Below, one piece after another: positions 56,033 through 64,000 of a stretch of DNA of 64,000 nt. Source of the stretch: Streptomyces sp. ADI95-17 (lineage in GTDB: Bacteria > Actinomycetota > Actinomycetes > Streptomycetales > Streptomycetaceae); contig NZ_ML123049.1 in assembly GCF_003846175.1 (NCBI RefSeq), forward strand, positions 42,521-106,520, read 5' to 3'. The position numbers and the translations under genes were made by a program. Numbering within the stretch: the first letter of the stretch is position 1; the number at the start of each line of letters is the position of its first letter. Below the pieces are notes generated by a model that was not told where the DNA came from, did no database searches, and was given only the letters and a program-made list of their open reading frames with translations.

Positions 56033-56863
56033 ATGTCCCGTACCGTCTTCCGCACCCTGACCGGGGCGTTCGCCCTGGTCGCCGCCACGGCCCTGATACC
56101 GCTCGGATCTCCCGCCAGGGCGGCCGAGGACGGCATAGTCATCGGTGGTCAGCCGGCACACGTCAAGGACAACCCCTGGGTTGTGGCACTCTCCAGCCGT
56201 GACCGGTTCGGGGACGCGCGCGCCGGCCAGTTCTGCGGCGGTGTCGTGGTGGCGCCGAAGAAGGTGCTGACCGCTGCGCACTGCCTGAGCCACGAGGCGC
56301 TCGGCGTCGATGCCGGCAGTGTGCGTGATCTGCGGATCATCGCGGGCCGCGACGCTCTGCGCGGGACCGGGGGGCAGGAGATAGCCGTGCGGGAGACCTG
56401 GACCAATCCGGGATTCAACCCCGCCACGAACGCGGGGGACCTGGCCGTGCTCACCCTCGCCGACGCGCTTCCCGGGGAGAGCGTGATCCCGATGGCCGAA
56501 ACCGGCGATGAGGCGTACGCGCCGGGCACCGCGGCGGTCGTCTACGGGTGGGGTGACACAACGGGCAACAGCGACTACGCGTCGTCGCTGCGGTCCGCGA
56601 AAGTGAGCGTTCTGCCCGACGCCGCGTGCGCGCAGGCCTATCCGGGCGGCAGGAACGGCACGTACGACGCCTCAGCGATGCTCTGCGCGGGCGAACTGCT
56701 CGGCGGGTACGACGCATGCCAGGGCGACAGCGGCGGGCCGCTGGTGGCCCGTGGGAGGCTCATCGGACTGGTGTCCTGGGGGAACGGCTGCGCCAGGGCG
56801 GGCAGCCCCGGGGTGTACACGCGGATCTCCGCCGCGATCGGCTGGATGCCGGAAGGCAGCTGA
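56033..56863 (+). CDS. Secreted trypsin-like serine protease
   Basis: Exported S1 protease of 276 residues, with a signal peptide ending in SPARA (about residues 25-30) and mature domain starting IVIGGQPAH. The catalytic triad is H83 (LTAAHC), D136 (NAGDLAVL) and S233 in GDSGGP. D227 at the base of the S1 pocket (YDACQGDSGG) predicts trypsin-like cleavage after Lys or Arg. Cys pairs 68/84, 200/218 and 229/254 fit the usual disulfides. ATG 56033 follows CAGGAG. It stands alone between hrdB and parE and looks like the hydrolytic secretome of Streptomyces. Confidence 0.92.
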   Translation: MSRTVFRTLTGAFALVAATALIPLGSPARAAEDGIVIGGQPAHVKDNPWVVALSSRDRFGDARAGQFCGGVVVAPKKVLTAAHCLSHEALGVDAGSVRDLRIIAGRDALRGTGGQEIAVRETWTNPGFNPATNAGDLAVLTLADALPGESVIPMAETGDEAYAPGTAAVVYGWGDTTGNSDYASSLRSAKVSVLPDAACAQAYPGGRNGTYDASAMLCAGELLGGYDACQGDSGGPLVARGRLIGLVSWGNGCARAGSPGVYTRISAAIGWMPEGS

Positions 56864-56888
56864 ACGACACCACCACACAGGTACGAGA

Positions 56889-56919
56889 ACGGGCGGCCCC
56901 CCTTGGGGGAGCCGCCCGT
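56889..56919. terminator. Bidirectional terminator hairpin
   Basis: Arms ACGGGCGGC (56889-56897) and GCCGCCCGT (56911-56919) around a CCCCC-TT-GGGGG inner stem. It lies between the convergent trypsin and DUF7455 genes. Confidence 0.85.
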
Positions 56920-56964
56920 CGGCAGGTCCGGGACCTGGCCCTTGCTCGTCGTGGATGCGAGGTG

Positions 56965-57198
56965 TCAGTGTTGTTCCTCTTCGGCGGCTTGGGCCTGCAC
57001 AGCCGTGAGCCGGTCCGTCTCATCCTGTATTTCCGCGGCGATCTTCTTGAGTTCCGGCTCGAACTTGCGACCGTGGTGGGCGCAGAAGAGCAGTTCACCG
57101 CCGCTGATCAGGACGACGCGCAGATATGCCTGGGCGCCGCAACGGTCACAGCGGTCTGCTGCGGTCAGCGGGCTCGCGGGGGTCAGAACAGTAGTCAC
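56965..57198 (-). CDS. Small DUF7455 zinc-binding protein
   Basis: Protein of 77 residues with the DUF7455 pattern: ADRCDRCGAQAYLRVVL, then LLFCAHHGRKFEPELKKI. Cysteines C17, C20 and C39 and histidines H41/H42 form a likely zinc site. The C-terminal helix (IAAEIQDETDRLTAVQ) is charged. GTG 57198 follows AGAAGAGG. It is conserved next to hrdB and parE in actinobacteria and has no assigned function. It is convergent with the trypsin gene. Confidence 0.88.
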   Translation of the reverse strand: MTTVLTPASPLTAADRCDRCGAQAYLRVVLISGGELLFCAHHGRKFEPELKKIAAEIQDETDRLTAVQAQAAEEEQH

Positions 57199-57633
57199 GT
57201 CGCCTCTTCTCTAGCTCGACGAGCTGTCGTACCAGGGTCAACATCCAACCAGGCCGAAAACGTTCCCGCTCGTGGCTTTTCTTCGAAACTTCTTCTCGAG
57301 ATGGCTGTCTGTTGCCGGTTGGCGGCGAATGTGCCGTATTGCGTAGCGCTACGGTTTCGCGTTGCTTGTCTTGGTGGGATCCTCCCGGCCGGCTTGCCGG
57401 TTTGTTCATGAGGACGTGCCCGGAGCCTAAATGGTTCATGCCTGGAAGGGAACGTGATGTTCGCGTCACTCCTACGAGGGATCGAACGCACATGCGAGGC
57501 TGGACTAGTGTGAGGGTTGTCGAAGGGTGGCGGTACAACCGCTCTACCAGGCCTCGGTACCCTCTCAGCGGCGACCGAAGCCGAGCCCGATACCCACTGG
57601 GCCCCAAATGAAATTCAGCGAGGAGCGAACCGC
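57199..57633. other. Gene-free region upstream of parE
   Basis: This 435-bp region carries the promoters of the DUF7455 gene (minus) and parE (plus). A GAACGTGATGTTC inverted repeat at 57450-57462 looks like a LexA box but has a 5-bp centre instead of 4. The parE start has a GAGGAG ribosome binding site. No further gene is supported. Confidence 0.5.
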
Positions 57634-59754
57634 GTGACCGCCGATACGTCCGTGCCGTCCACTGCGCTGCTGACCGGAGCAGACCGAGACGGTTCCAACT
57701 ACACCGCGCGGCATCTGCTCGTACTCGAGGGGCTCGAAGCGGTTCGCAAGCGCCCCGGGATGTACATCGGGTCCACCGACAGCCGCGGTCTCATGCACTG
57801 CCTCTGGGAGATCATCGACAATTCCGTCGACGAGGCCCTGGGTGGTTACTGCGATCACATCGAGGTCATCCTCCACGACGACAATTCCGTGGAGGTCCGT
57901 GACAACGGGCGGGGTATCCCCGTCGATGTCGAGCCCAAGACGGGCCTGTCCGGCGTCGAGGTCGTGATGACCAAGCTGCACGCCGGCGGAAAGTTCGGCG
58001 GCGGTTCCTACGCCGCGTCCGGCGGTCTGCACGGCGTCGGCGCCTCCGTCGTCAACGCGCTCTCCGCCCGGCTGGACGTCGAGGTCGACCGCAGCAGCGC
58101 GACGCACTCGATCAGCTTCCGGCGCGGAGTCCCGGGGATCTTCACCGAGCAGGGGCCGGACAGCCCGTTCGACCCGGCCAACGGCCTGCTCAAGGGCAAG
58201 CGGGTACCGAAGACGCGCACCGGCACCAGGGTGCGCTACTGGGCGGACCGGCAGATCTTCCTCAAGGACGCCAAGCTCAACCTGGAGACGCTCTATCAGC
58301 GGGCACGGCAGACGGCCTTCCTCGTTCCGGGGCTCACGATCGTCGTCCGCGACGAACGCGGGCTCGACGGCGAGGGCAAGACCGAGGAGACCTTCCGTTT
58401 CGACGGCGGCATCAGCGAATTCTGCGAGTACCTCGCCCAGGACAAGGCGGTCTGCGACGTCCTGCGCCTGACCGGACAGGGCACTTTCAAGGAGACCGTG
58501 CCGGTCCTGGACGAGCGCGGTCACATGACGGCGACCGAGGTCACGCGTGAGCTCGCGGTCGACATTGCCCTGCGCTGGGGCACCGGGTACGACACCAACC
58601 TCAAGTCGTTCGTCAACATCATCGCCACCCCCAAGGGCGGCACCCATGTGACCGGATTCGAGCGCTCCGTGACCAAGACGGTCAACGAGGCGCTGCGCTC
58701 CGCCAAGCTGCTTCGCGTCGCCGAGGACGACATCGTCAAGGACGACGCGCTGGAGGGCCTCACCGCGGTGGTCACCGTGCGTCTGGCCGAGCCGCAGTTC
58801 GAGGGCCAGACCAAGGAGGTGCTCGGCACCTCGGCGGCCAACCGGATCGTCGCCAACGTCGTGGCCAAGGAGCTCAAGGCGTTCCTGACCTCGACGAAGC
58901 GTGACGCCAAGGCCCAGGCGAGGGCGGTCCTCGACAAGGCCGTCGCGGCCGCGCGGACCCGCATCGCGGCCCGCCAGCACAAGGACGCCCAGCGTCGCAA
59001 GACGGCGCTGGAGTCCTCCTCGCTGCCGGCGAAGCTCGCCGACTGCCGCAGCGACGACGTGGACCGCAGCGAACTCTTCATCGTCGAGGGCGACTCCGCG
59101 CTCGGTACGGCGAAGCTCGCCCGGAACAGCGAGTTCCAGGCGCTGCTGCCGATCCGGGGCAAGATCCTCAACGTCCAGAAGGCCTCCGTCTCGGACATGC
59201 TGAAGAACGCCGAGTGCGGCGCGATCATCCAGGTCATAGGAGCCGGGTCCGGACGGACCTTCGACATCGACGCGGCCCGCTACGGGAAGATCGTCCTGCT
59301 GGTGGACGCCGATGTCGACGGCGCGCACATCCGCGTTCTGCTGCTGACGCTCTTCCAGCGGTACATGCGGCCCATGGTCGAGGCCGGACGGGTCTTCGCC
59401 GCGGTACCGCCGCTGCACCGGATCGAGCTGGTCCAGCCGAAGAAGGGCCAGGACAAGTACATCTACACGTACTCGGACAACGAGCTGCGCCAGCGCCTGC
59501 TGGAGCTCCAGCGGAAGAACGTCCGGTACAAGGACTCGATCCAGCGTTACAAGGGCCTGGGCGAGATGGACGCCGACCAGTTGGCGGAGACCACGATGGA
59601 TCCGCGCCACCGCACCCTGCGGAGGATCAACATCGGAGACCTGGAAGCGTCCGAGCAGGTCTTCGATCTGCTGATGGGCAATGAGGTGGCGCCGCGCAAG
59701 GAGTTCATCACCAGCTCCGCCGCCACGCTGGACCGCTCGCGCATCGACGTCTGA
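57634..59754 (+). CDS. parE: DNA topoisomerase IV subunit B (ParE)
   Basis: ATPase subunit of the type IIA topoisomerase that separates daughter chromosomes; 706 residues. The GHKL ATPase has the N-motif EIIDNSVDEAL, DNGRGIP, GGSYAASGGLHGVGASVVNALS and the transducer domain. The Toprim domain has EGDSALGTAK and DADVDGAHIRVLLLT. It ends with the FKDSIQRYKGLGEMDADQLAETTMDP region. A second GyrB lies elsewhere in Streptomyces; this copy belongs to the topo IV group by context and sequence. GTG 57634 follows GAGGAG. A terminator follows at once. Confidence 0.9.
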   Translation: MTADTSVPSTALLTGADRDGSNYTARHLLVLEGLEAVRKRPGMYIGSTDSRGLMHCLWEIIDNSVDEALGGYCDHIEVILHDDNSVEVRDNGRGIPVDVEPKTGLSGVEVVMTKLHAGGKFGGGSYAASGGLHGVGASVVNALSARLDVEVDRSSATHSISFRRGVPGIFTEQGPDSPFDPANGLLKGKRVPKTRTGTRVRYWADRQIFLKDAKLNLETLYQRARQTAFLVPGLTIVVRDERGLDGEGKTEETFRFDGGISEFCEYLAQDKAVCDVLRLTGQGTFKETVPVLDERGHMTATEVTRELAVDIALRWGTGYDTNLKSFVNIIATPKGGTHVTGFERSVTKTVNEALRSAKLLRVAEDDIVKDDALEGLTAVVTVRLAEPQFEGQTKEVLGTSAANRIVANVVAKELKAFLTSTKRDAKAQARAVLDKAVAAARTRIAARQHKDAQRRKTALESSSLPAKLADCRSDDVDRSELFIVEGDSALGTAKLARNSEFQALLPIRGKILNVQKASVSDMLKNAECGAIIQVIGAGSGRTFDIDAARYGKIVLLVDADVDGAHIRVLLLTLFQRYMRPMVEAGRVFAAVPPLHRIELVQPKKGQDKYIYTYSDNELRQRLLELQRKNVRYKDSIQRYKGLGEMDADQLAETTMDPRHRTLRRINIGDLEASEQVFDLLMGNEVAPRKEFITSSAATLDRSRIDV

Positions 59755-59756
59755 GC

Positions 59757-59790
59757 GATGCCGTCTCCACCCACGGGTGGAGACGGCATC
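59757..59790 (+). terminator. Terminator hairpin after parE
   Basis: A perfect 16-bp inverted repeat, GATGCCGTCTCCACCC (59757-59772) with its complement at 59775-59790 and a very short loop, right after the parE stop. Confidence 0.85.
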
Positions 59791-59881
59791 TCCACCCGTG
59801 ATCAACCCCTGAGCCGATGCTCCGATCCGGCCGCTTCCGTAGCGTCGAAGGTGTTCACCTTCCCGCACATCGGAGGCACCC

Positions 59882-60505
59882 ATGTCAGGGCTCGTCAACG
59901 TCCTGGTGATCGGCGCAGTGATCGCTGTCGTCGTCTTCCGCCAGTGCTCGGCACAGCAGATCACGGACGCCCGGCGCTGGTGGGTCCTGCCGGGAATACT
60001 CCTTGTCCTCTCGCTGCGCGAGCCCGGGTTGGTGGATCCGCATCACGCGGCGCTGTCCGCAGCGGTCCTGGGCGCCGAGATGGTGGTGGGGCTCGTGACG
60101 GGCGCCGGCTGGGCCTGGACCACCCGGCTGTGGCGTGAGGCGGACGGCTCGCTGTGGAGCAAGGGCACCAAGGCCACCGCCTTGGTCTGGACAGCGGGTC
60201 TGGCGCTGCGGGCGGCCCTCTACGGGGTTGCCGTGCTGATGGGTATACATCAGGGCTCTGCGGCCCTGCTGGCGGCACTCGCGGTGATGCTGGCGGCGCG
60301 TGGTGGTGCACTGATGTGGCGGGCCGGGCAGATGCGTCCGGCGTCCGGCGACTCCATGCGCGGCGACTCCATGCGCGGCGGCTCCGTGCATGGCGGCTCC
60401 ATGCACGGTGGCTCGGCGTACGGCGGCTCTGTTCATGGCGAATCCGCGTACGGTGGCTCCGGCGACAGGGCGATGTCGCGGGCGGCGTGGAAGGACCGCG
60501 TGTGA
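59882..60505 (+). CDS. DUF1453/CcdC-like membrane protein with a pentapeptide-repeat tail
   Basis: Membrane protein of 207 residues with about four hydrophobic segments (LVIGAVIAVVVF, VLPGILLVLSLR, GAEMVVGLVTGAG, LALRAALYGVAVLM). It resembles the DUF1453/CcdC family. The C-terminal tail (residues 156-195) is eight copies of a 5-residue unit, G-[GDE]-S-x-[RHYD], encoded by a 15-bp repeat at 60347-60466. ATG 59882 follows GGAGGC. Its stop overlaps the GTG of the sensor kinase, so the three downstream genes form an operon. Function unknown. Confidence 0.8.
   Translation: MSGLVNVLVIGAVIAVVVFRQCSAQQITDARRWWVLPGILLVLSLREPGLVDPHHAALSAAVLGAEMVVGLVTGAGWAWTTRLWREADGSLWSKGTKATALVWTAGLALRAALYGVAVLMGIHQGSAALLAALAVMLAARGGALMWRAGQMRPASGDSMRGDSMRGGSVHGGSMHGGSAYGGSVHGESAYGGSGDRAMSRAAWKDRV
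60347..60466 (+). repeat. 15-bp coding repeat (x8)
   Basis: Eight in-frame 15-bp units of the form GGCG(A/G)CTCCATGCGC encode the repeated tail of the DUF1453-like protein. The unit length keeps the frame, so copy-number change would only lengthen or shorten the tail. Confidence 0.85.
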
Positions 60506-61668
60506 CGACGCGTACGACCTGGACCAGTTGGCCGTCCTGGGAAGCCCTGTCGGGGACGGTCCGTACGCGTCCGCGAAAGCTGATCACCTGGTCCATCCGG
60601 GTGGGGCTGCTCACCGCCATGCTCTGGGGCACGTTCAGCGGCGGACAGTTCGGGCCCTGGGAGATCGTGCTCGGCCTGGTGGGCGTACTGGGCTGTGCGT
60701 TCGCCGCCTGGGCGTTCTTCCGGACCAGCCTGGAACACCGACTGTGGCCCTCGCTGGGACTGCTGGCGCTGTTGATGCTGGTCGCGTTCGGGGCGCAGCA
60801 GGCCGGTGCCGACGTGCCCGCGGTGATCCTGTGGTGCGGCTGTGCGGTCACCGCGCTGGAGCGGTTGCCGCTCGTCGCGGGCCTCCCGGCCACGGCCGTC
60901 GCCCTCGGTGCGTACGCCGTCGTCAACACCGATGGCTGGCTCTCCACCGCCATGTCCACAGCGGGTCTCTGGCTGGCGGGCTACGTGCTCCGGCTGGATG
61001 CCGAGGCCCGGGGAAACGCCCAGCGGCTCCTGGTGCAGGAGCGTGCGGCACGCAAGGCCGAGGCCGAGACGGCCGCGCTGGACGAGCGGGCCAGGATCGC
61101 CCGGGAGATACACGACGTGCTCGCACACAGCCTCTCCGCCCAGATGGTGCATCTGGAGGCGGCACGGCTGCTGATCGAACGGGAGCCCGCAGGAGAGTTC
61201 CGGGACCAGGTGCTGGAACGGGTCGTGGCGGCGCGTGCCATGGCACGTGAGGGGCTCGCGGAGACCAGACAGGCCCTCTCCGCGCTCCGGGGGGAGGTGT
61301 CTCCGGTGGAAGAATTCCTGCAGCAGTTGGTGGCCACGGATCCGGCGCGGGTCAGTGTGGAGGGGGAGCAGCGGACGCTGACCGCCGAGGCTTCACAGAC
61401 GGTCCGGAGAGTGGCGCAGGAGGCCCTGACCAATGTGCGCAAGCACGCACCGGGGGCCAGGGTCCTCGTGAGGCTGGAGTATCTGCCGGACGAAGTCGCC
61501 CTGGAGGTCAGCGATTCGGGTGGACGAAGACCCGAGGGAGAGTTGTCCGGCAGCGGCTCCGGATACGGTCTGCTCGGGATGAGGGAACGGGCCGAGCTGA
61601 TGGGCGGGACGCTGGAGGCCGGCCCCGGCGAGGAGGGTTTTGTGGTGAGTCTGCGGGTGCCGGCGTGA
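60502..61668 (+). CDS. Membrane sensor histidine kinase, NarL-type partner (HisKA_3)
   Basis: Sensor kinase of 388 residues. Five to six hydrophobic segments occupy residues 25-185, with no obvious extracytoplasmic domain, so a membrane-embedded signal is likely. The HisKA_3 dimerisation box has the phospho-acceptor H204 in REIHDVLAHSLSAQM, followed by an H-box-linked coil, N-box EALTNVRKHA and G-box GYGLLGMRERAELMGG. GTG 60502 overlaps the TGA of the preceding gene (GTGA). The cognate LuxR-type regulator overlaps its 3' end. Confidence 0.92.
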   Translation: MTTRTTWTSWPSWEALSGTVRTRPRKLITWSIRVGLLTAMLWGTFSGGQFGPWEIVLGLVGVLGCAFAAWAFFRTSLEHRLWPSLGLLALLMLVAFGAQQAGADVPAVILWCGCAVTALERLPLVAGLPATAVALGAYAVVNTDGWLSTAMSTAGLWLAGYVLRLDAEARGNAQRLLVQERAARKAEAETAALDERARIAREIHDVLAHSLSAQMVHLEAARLLIEREPAGEFRDQVLERVVAARAMAREGLAETRQALSALRGEVSPVEEFLQQLVATDPARVSVEGEQRTLTAEASQTVRRVAQEALTNVRKHAPGARVLVRLEYLPDEVALEVSDSGGRRPEGELSGSGSGYGLLGMRERAELMGGTLEAGPGEEGFVVSLRVPA

Positions 61669-62330
61669 ACGCACGGGTCGTGGTCGCCGACGACCAGTCG
61701 GTGGTGCGTGAGGGGATTGTGATGCTGCTGGGGCTGCTGCCCGGAATCGAGGTGGTCGGGTCGGCGAAGGACGGGGAGGAGGCCGTGGAGCTCGTGGCCG
61801 AACTGGCCCCCGATGTCGTTCTGATGGATCTGCGGATGCCCCGGTGCGACGGGGCGGAGGCGACACGGCGGATCCGCAGGGACCATCCGGGGACCCAGGT
61901 GGTGGTGCTCACGACTTTCGCGGACGACGACTCGCTCTTCCCCGCGCTGCAGGCCGGAGCCCGCGGCTATCTCACCAAGGACGCCGGGGGCGAGGAGATC
62001 GTACGGGCCATCCAGGCCGTGCTGTCCGGCGAGGCCGGCCTCTCGCCGAGTGTGCAGCGTCGTCTGCTGGAGCGCGTGACCGCGGGCCCGCCACCACTCC
62101 CGACGGCACCGGAGCCGCAACTGCCCGACGGCCTGACGCCACGTGAGCTGGAGGTGCTGGTGCTGATCGCGGAGGGCCTGTCCAATCTGGAGATCGCCCG
62201 CAGCCTGAACATCTCGCAGGCCACCGTGAAGAGCCACATCAACAACCTCTTCGCCAAGGCCGGAGTACGCGACCGGGCACAGGCCGTTCGCTACGCGTAT
62301 GTTCGGGGCCTCGCACAGCCGCCCGGATGA
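61665..62330 (+). CDS. NarL/LuxR-family response regulator
   Basis: Response regulator of 221 residues. The receiver domain has acidic residues D9/D10, phospho-acceptor D55 in LMDLRMPRCDG, T84 and K105 (LTKDAGG). After a proline-rich linker, the LuxR helix-turn-helix (about 150-215) carries LTPRELEVLVLIAEGLSNLEIAR, TVKSHINNLFAKAG and RAQAVRYAY. GTG 61665 overlaps the kinase stop (GTGA), showing translational coupling. This completes a three-gene membrane-protein/two-component operon. The target genes are not evident from this window. Confidence 0.93.
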   Translation: MNARVVVADDQSVVREGIVMLLGLLPGIEVVGSAKDGEEAVELVAELAPDVVLMDLRMPRCDGAEATRRIRRDHPGTQVVVLTTFADDDSLFPALQAGARGYLTKDAGGEEIVRAIQAVLSGEAGLSPSVQRRLLERVTAGPPPLPTAPEPQLPDGLTPRELEVLVLIAEGLSNLEIARSLNISQATVKSHINNLFAKAGVRDRAQAVRYAYVRGLAQPPG

Positions 62331-62440
62331 TCCGTCACCTGAAGAGGTGAAGACCGGCGAATGAAGTGCCCGGGATCTTCCCGATCTGCCCATTCTTGGG
62401 TACACGGCCGAAGTGGTCCGTGGACAAGGGGAGTTGTTCC

Positions 62441-62917
62441 GTGGAGAAGGAAGCAGGGCGTGAGGCCGCAGCGATGCGACTCGACGACCCGTGGTACGAC
62501 GCGCTGGCCTCCGGATGGGGCGAGCTGGACGGTGCGGGGGGCTTCGCTCCCGCCGGACCACCCGGGCCCGTGGACCCGCGGCGCGGCCACAGCGCGGCCG
62601 ACATCTATCTGGAGGTGCAGCGCAGCGAGGCATTCCAGGAGGTGCGTCGCCGGTACCGGCGGTTCGTCGTCCCCGCCAGCCTCGCCTTCCTCGCCTGGTA
62701 CCTCGTCTACGTCGTAGCCGCGATCACCGCGCCCGGACTGATGGCCCGTCCGGTGGCGGGGGCGGTCAATGTGGCGATGGTCGCGGGGCTCGGGCAGTTC
62801 CTCACGACCTTTCTCCTCACCGGCGCGTACGCGCGCCACGCGCGGCTGCGCCGCGACCGGGCCGCACTCGAACTGCGCTGGGAGACACAGGAGATGACGA
62901 GGGGAGCCGGACGTTGA
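62441..62917 (+). CDS. DUF485 membrane protein (symporter partner)
   Basis: Protein of 158 residues. After a hydrophilic N-terminus, the DUF485 pattern FQEVRRRYRRFVVPASLAFLAWYLVYVV (about 76-103) and a second membrane segment FLTTFLLTGAYARHA lie near the end. DUF485 proteins are encoded next to acetate/pyruvate-type sodium symporters, and here the next gene is one. GTG 62441 follows AAGGGGAG at 8 bp; ATG 62474 is an alternative. Its last base overlaps the next start. The role, perhaps assembly or regulation of the symporter, is unproven. Confidence 0.88.
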   Translation: MEKEAGREAAAMRLDDPWYDALASGWGELDGAGGFAPAGPPGPVDPRRGHSAADIYLEVQRSEAFQEVRRRYRRFVVPASLAFLAWYLVYVVAAITAPGLMARPVAGAVNVAMVAGLGQFLTTFLLTGAYARHARLRRDRAALELRWETQEMTRGAGR

Positions 62918-64000
62918 ACGGGAACCATCAGACGCTGGCGCTCCTGCTGTTCAGCGCCTTCATCGCGGTGACGCTCGCCATCACCACCTGGGTGAGCCGT
63001 AACCGCCATGGCTCGGCTGAGGAGTTCTACGCGGGAGGTCGTCTGTTCTCCTCCATGGAGAACGGGTTCGCCATCGCGGGCGACTACATGTCGGCGGCCT
63101 CCTTCCTCGGCATCTCCGGTCTGATCGCCCTCTTCGGCTATGACGGCATGCTCTACTCGGTCGGCTTCCTCGTCGCCTGGCTCGTCGTGCTGCTGCTCGT
63201 CGCGGAACTGGTGCGAAACTGCGGTCGGTTCACGCTGGCCGACGTGGTGGCGGCGCGGATGGCGGAGCGCCCGGTCCGGATCGCGGCGGGCACTTCGTCC
63301 GTCACCGTCTCCGTGCTCTATCTGGTGGCGCAGATGGTGGGTGCGGGCAGCCTGGTCGCGCTGCTTCTCGGCGGTACGAGCGGCGCTGCCCGCTCCTGGA
63401 CCGTCATCGGCGTCGGGGCACTCATGGTCATCTATGTGTCGCTCGGCGGGATGCGCGCCACCACCTGGATCCAGATCGTCAAGGCCGTTCTGCTGATGGC
63501 GGGAGCGGTCGTGCTCACCGTTCTCGTCCTGCTCCGCTTCCACGGCGATTTCAACGCCCTGCTCAACTCCGCCGCCGAACGGAGCGGGCACGGAAGCCGG
63601 TTCCTGGCGCCAGGTCTCCGGTACGGCGGATCATGGACCGCGCGCATCGACTTCGTCAGCCTGGGGCTGGCCCTGGTGCTCGGTACCGCCGGACTGCCGC
63701 ACATCCTGTCGCGCTTCTACACCGTGCCCACCGCCCGTGCGGCCCGCCGTTCGGTCGTCTGGTCGATCGGGCTCATCGGCAGCTTCTACCTGATGACGAT
63801 CGCGCTCGGGTTCGGGGCGGCCGCCCTGGTCGGTTCCGCCGATGTGCGGGCGTCCAACGCCGCGGGCAACACCGCGATCCCGCTGCTGGCCATGGAGCTG
63901 GGCGGCGGCGAGGGGTCCACCGGGGGAGCGATCCTGTTCGCCGTGGTCGCCGCGGTCGCCTTCGCGACCATCCTCGCGGTCGTCGCGGGAATCACCCTCG
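62914..64000 (+). CDS. Sodium:solute symporter (acetate/pyruvate-type), 5' part
   Basis: Secondary transporter, truncated at the window end. The 362 visible residues begin at TTG 62914, which overlaps the DUF485 stop and follows GAGGGGAGC. Features of the SSS family are EEFYAGGRLFSSMENGFAIAGDYMSAASFLGISG near the start, then LADVVAARM, YLVAQMVGAGSLV, YVSLGGMRATTWIQIVKAVLLM and GLPHILSRFYTVPTARAARRS. The actP/mctC-like pair with DUF485 suggests uptake of short-chain carboxylates such as acetate or propionate, an inference from context. Full proteins have about 530-550 residues. Confidence 0.9.
   Translation, partial: MNGNHQTLALLLFSAFIAVTLAITTWVSRNRHGSAEEFYAGGRLFSSMENGFAIAGDYMSAASFLGISGLIALFGYDGMLYSVGFLVAWLVVLLLVAELVRNCGRFTLADVVAARMAERPVRIAAGTSSVTVSVLYLVAQMVGAGSLVALLLGGTSGAARSWTVIGVGALMVIYVSLGGMRATTWIQIVKAVLLMAGAVVLTVLVLLRFHGDFNALLNSAAERSGHGSRFLAPGLRYGGSWTARIDFVSLGLALVLGTAGLPHILSRFYTVPTARAARRSVVWSIGLIGSFYLMTIALGFGAAALVGSADVRASNAAGNTAIPLLAMELGGGEGSTGGAILFAVVAAVAFATILAVVAGITL

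Noticed and set aside
57450..57462. GAAC-GTGAT-GTTC, a possible second SOS box upstream of parE
   Set aside because: The centre is 5 bp rather than 4, so the two halves are on the wrong helical face for LexA, and parE is not a known SOS gene.

Overview
This is a high-GC window with almost gapless, third-position GC-rich genes, many GTG and TTG starts and GGAGG-type ribosome binding sites. It encodes the sporulation regulator WhiH next to the principal sigma factor HrdB. This points to a Streptomyces core chromosome, and the gene order agrees with my recollection of the S. coelicolor region from gluA through miaB, miaA, dapF, lexA, nrdRJ, whiH and hrdB to parE. No insertion sequence, prophage, CRISPR array, rRNA or tRNA gene was recognised.

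1-9.7 kb: the 5' part of gluA (amino-acid ABC importer ATPase), a divergent OmpR-type two-component system, a TAXI-type binding protein, miaB and miaA (tRNA A37 modification), a LigB-like protein, a small MT0933-type antitoxin-like protein, a membrane protein and dapF. Three 41-bp-period hairpin repeats follow miaB. 9.7-18 kb: a RelA/SpoT homologue (rshA-like), a secreted M1 aminopeptidase, hflX, and two tandem secreted trypsin-like lipoproteins.

18.2-24.3 kb: a compact NRPS-independent siderophore (NIS) cluster with an aminotransferase, two IucA/IucC synthetases and a GNAT acyltransferase. It lacks the decarboxylase and N-hydroxylase usually found with these enzymes. 24.4-31.3 kb: DNA damage and nucleotide supply, with a DinG/XPD-like helicase, lexA with its own SOS box, and nrdR-nrdJ (B12-dependent ribonucleotide reductase) behind two NrdR-box-like sites.

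31.5-45.3 kb: accessory-flavoured genes. These include an AraC/VOC/UvrA-like module, 40-bp tandem repeats, TerD, DUF1152 and DUF4937 proteins, a TetR/ABC-F pair divergent across an operator-like palindrome, a histidine phosphatase, an ADP-ribosylglycohydrolase, a DUF4153 membrane protein, rnhB and conserved hypotheticals.

46.4-64 kb: recQ with a phosphoribosyltransferase-like C-terminus, a palindrome holding two DnaA boxes, a DUF4192 protein, a Nudix/NrtR-type regulator, an ABC protein, whiH with a sigma-WhiG-like promoter, hrdB, a secreted trypsin, a DUF7455 zinc protein, parE, a membrane protein with a NarL-type two-component system, and a DUF485/acetate-type symporter pair that runs off the end. 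Most convergent pairs are separated by strong perfect hairpins.

The best candidates for something undescribed are the NIS cluster, the paired DnaA-box palindrome, and the two self-contained regulator/ATPase modules (AraC-VOC-UvrA-like and TetR/ABC-F).
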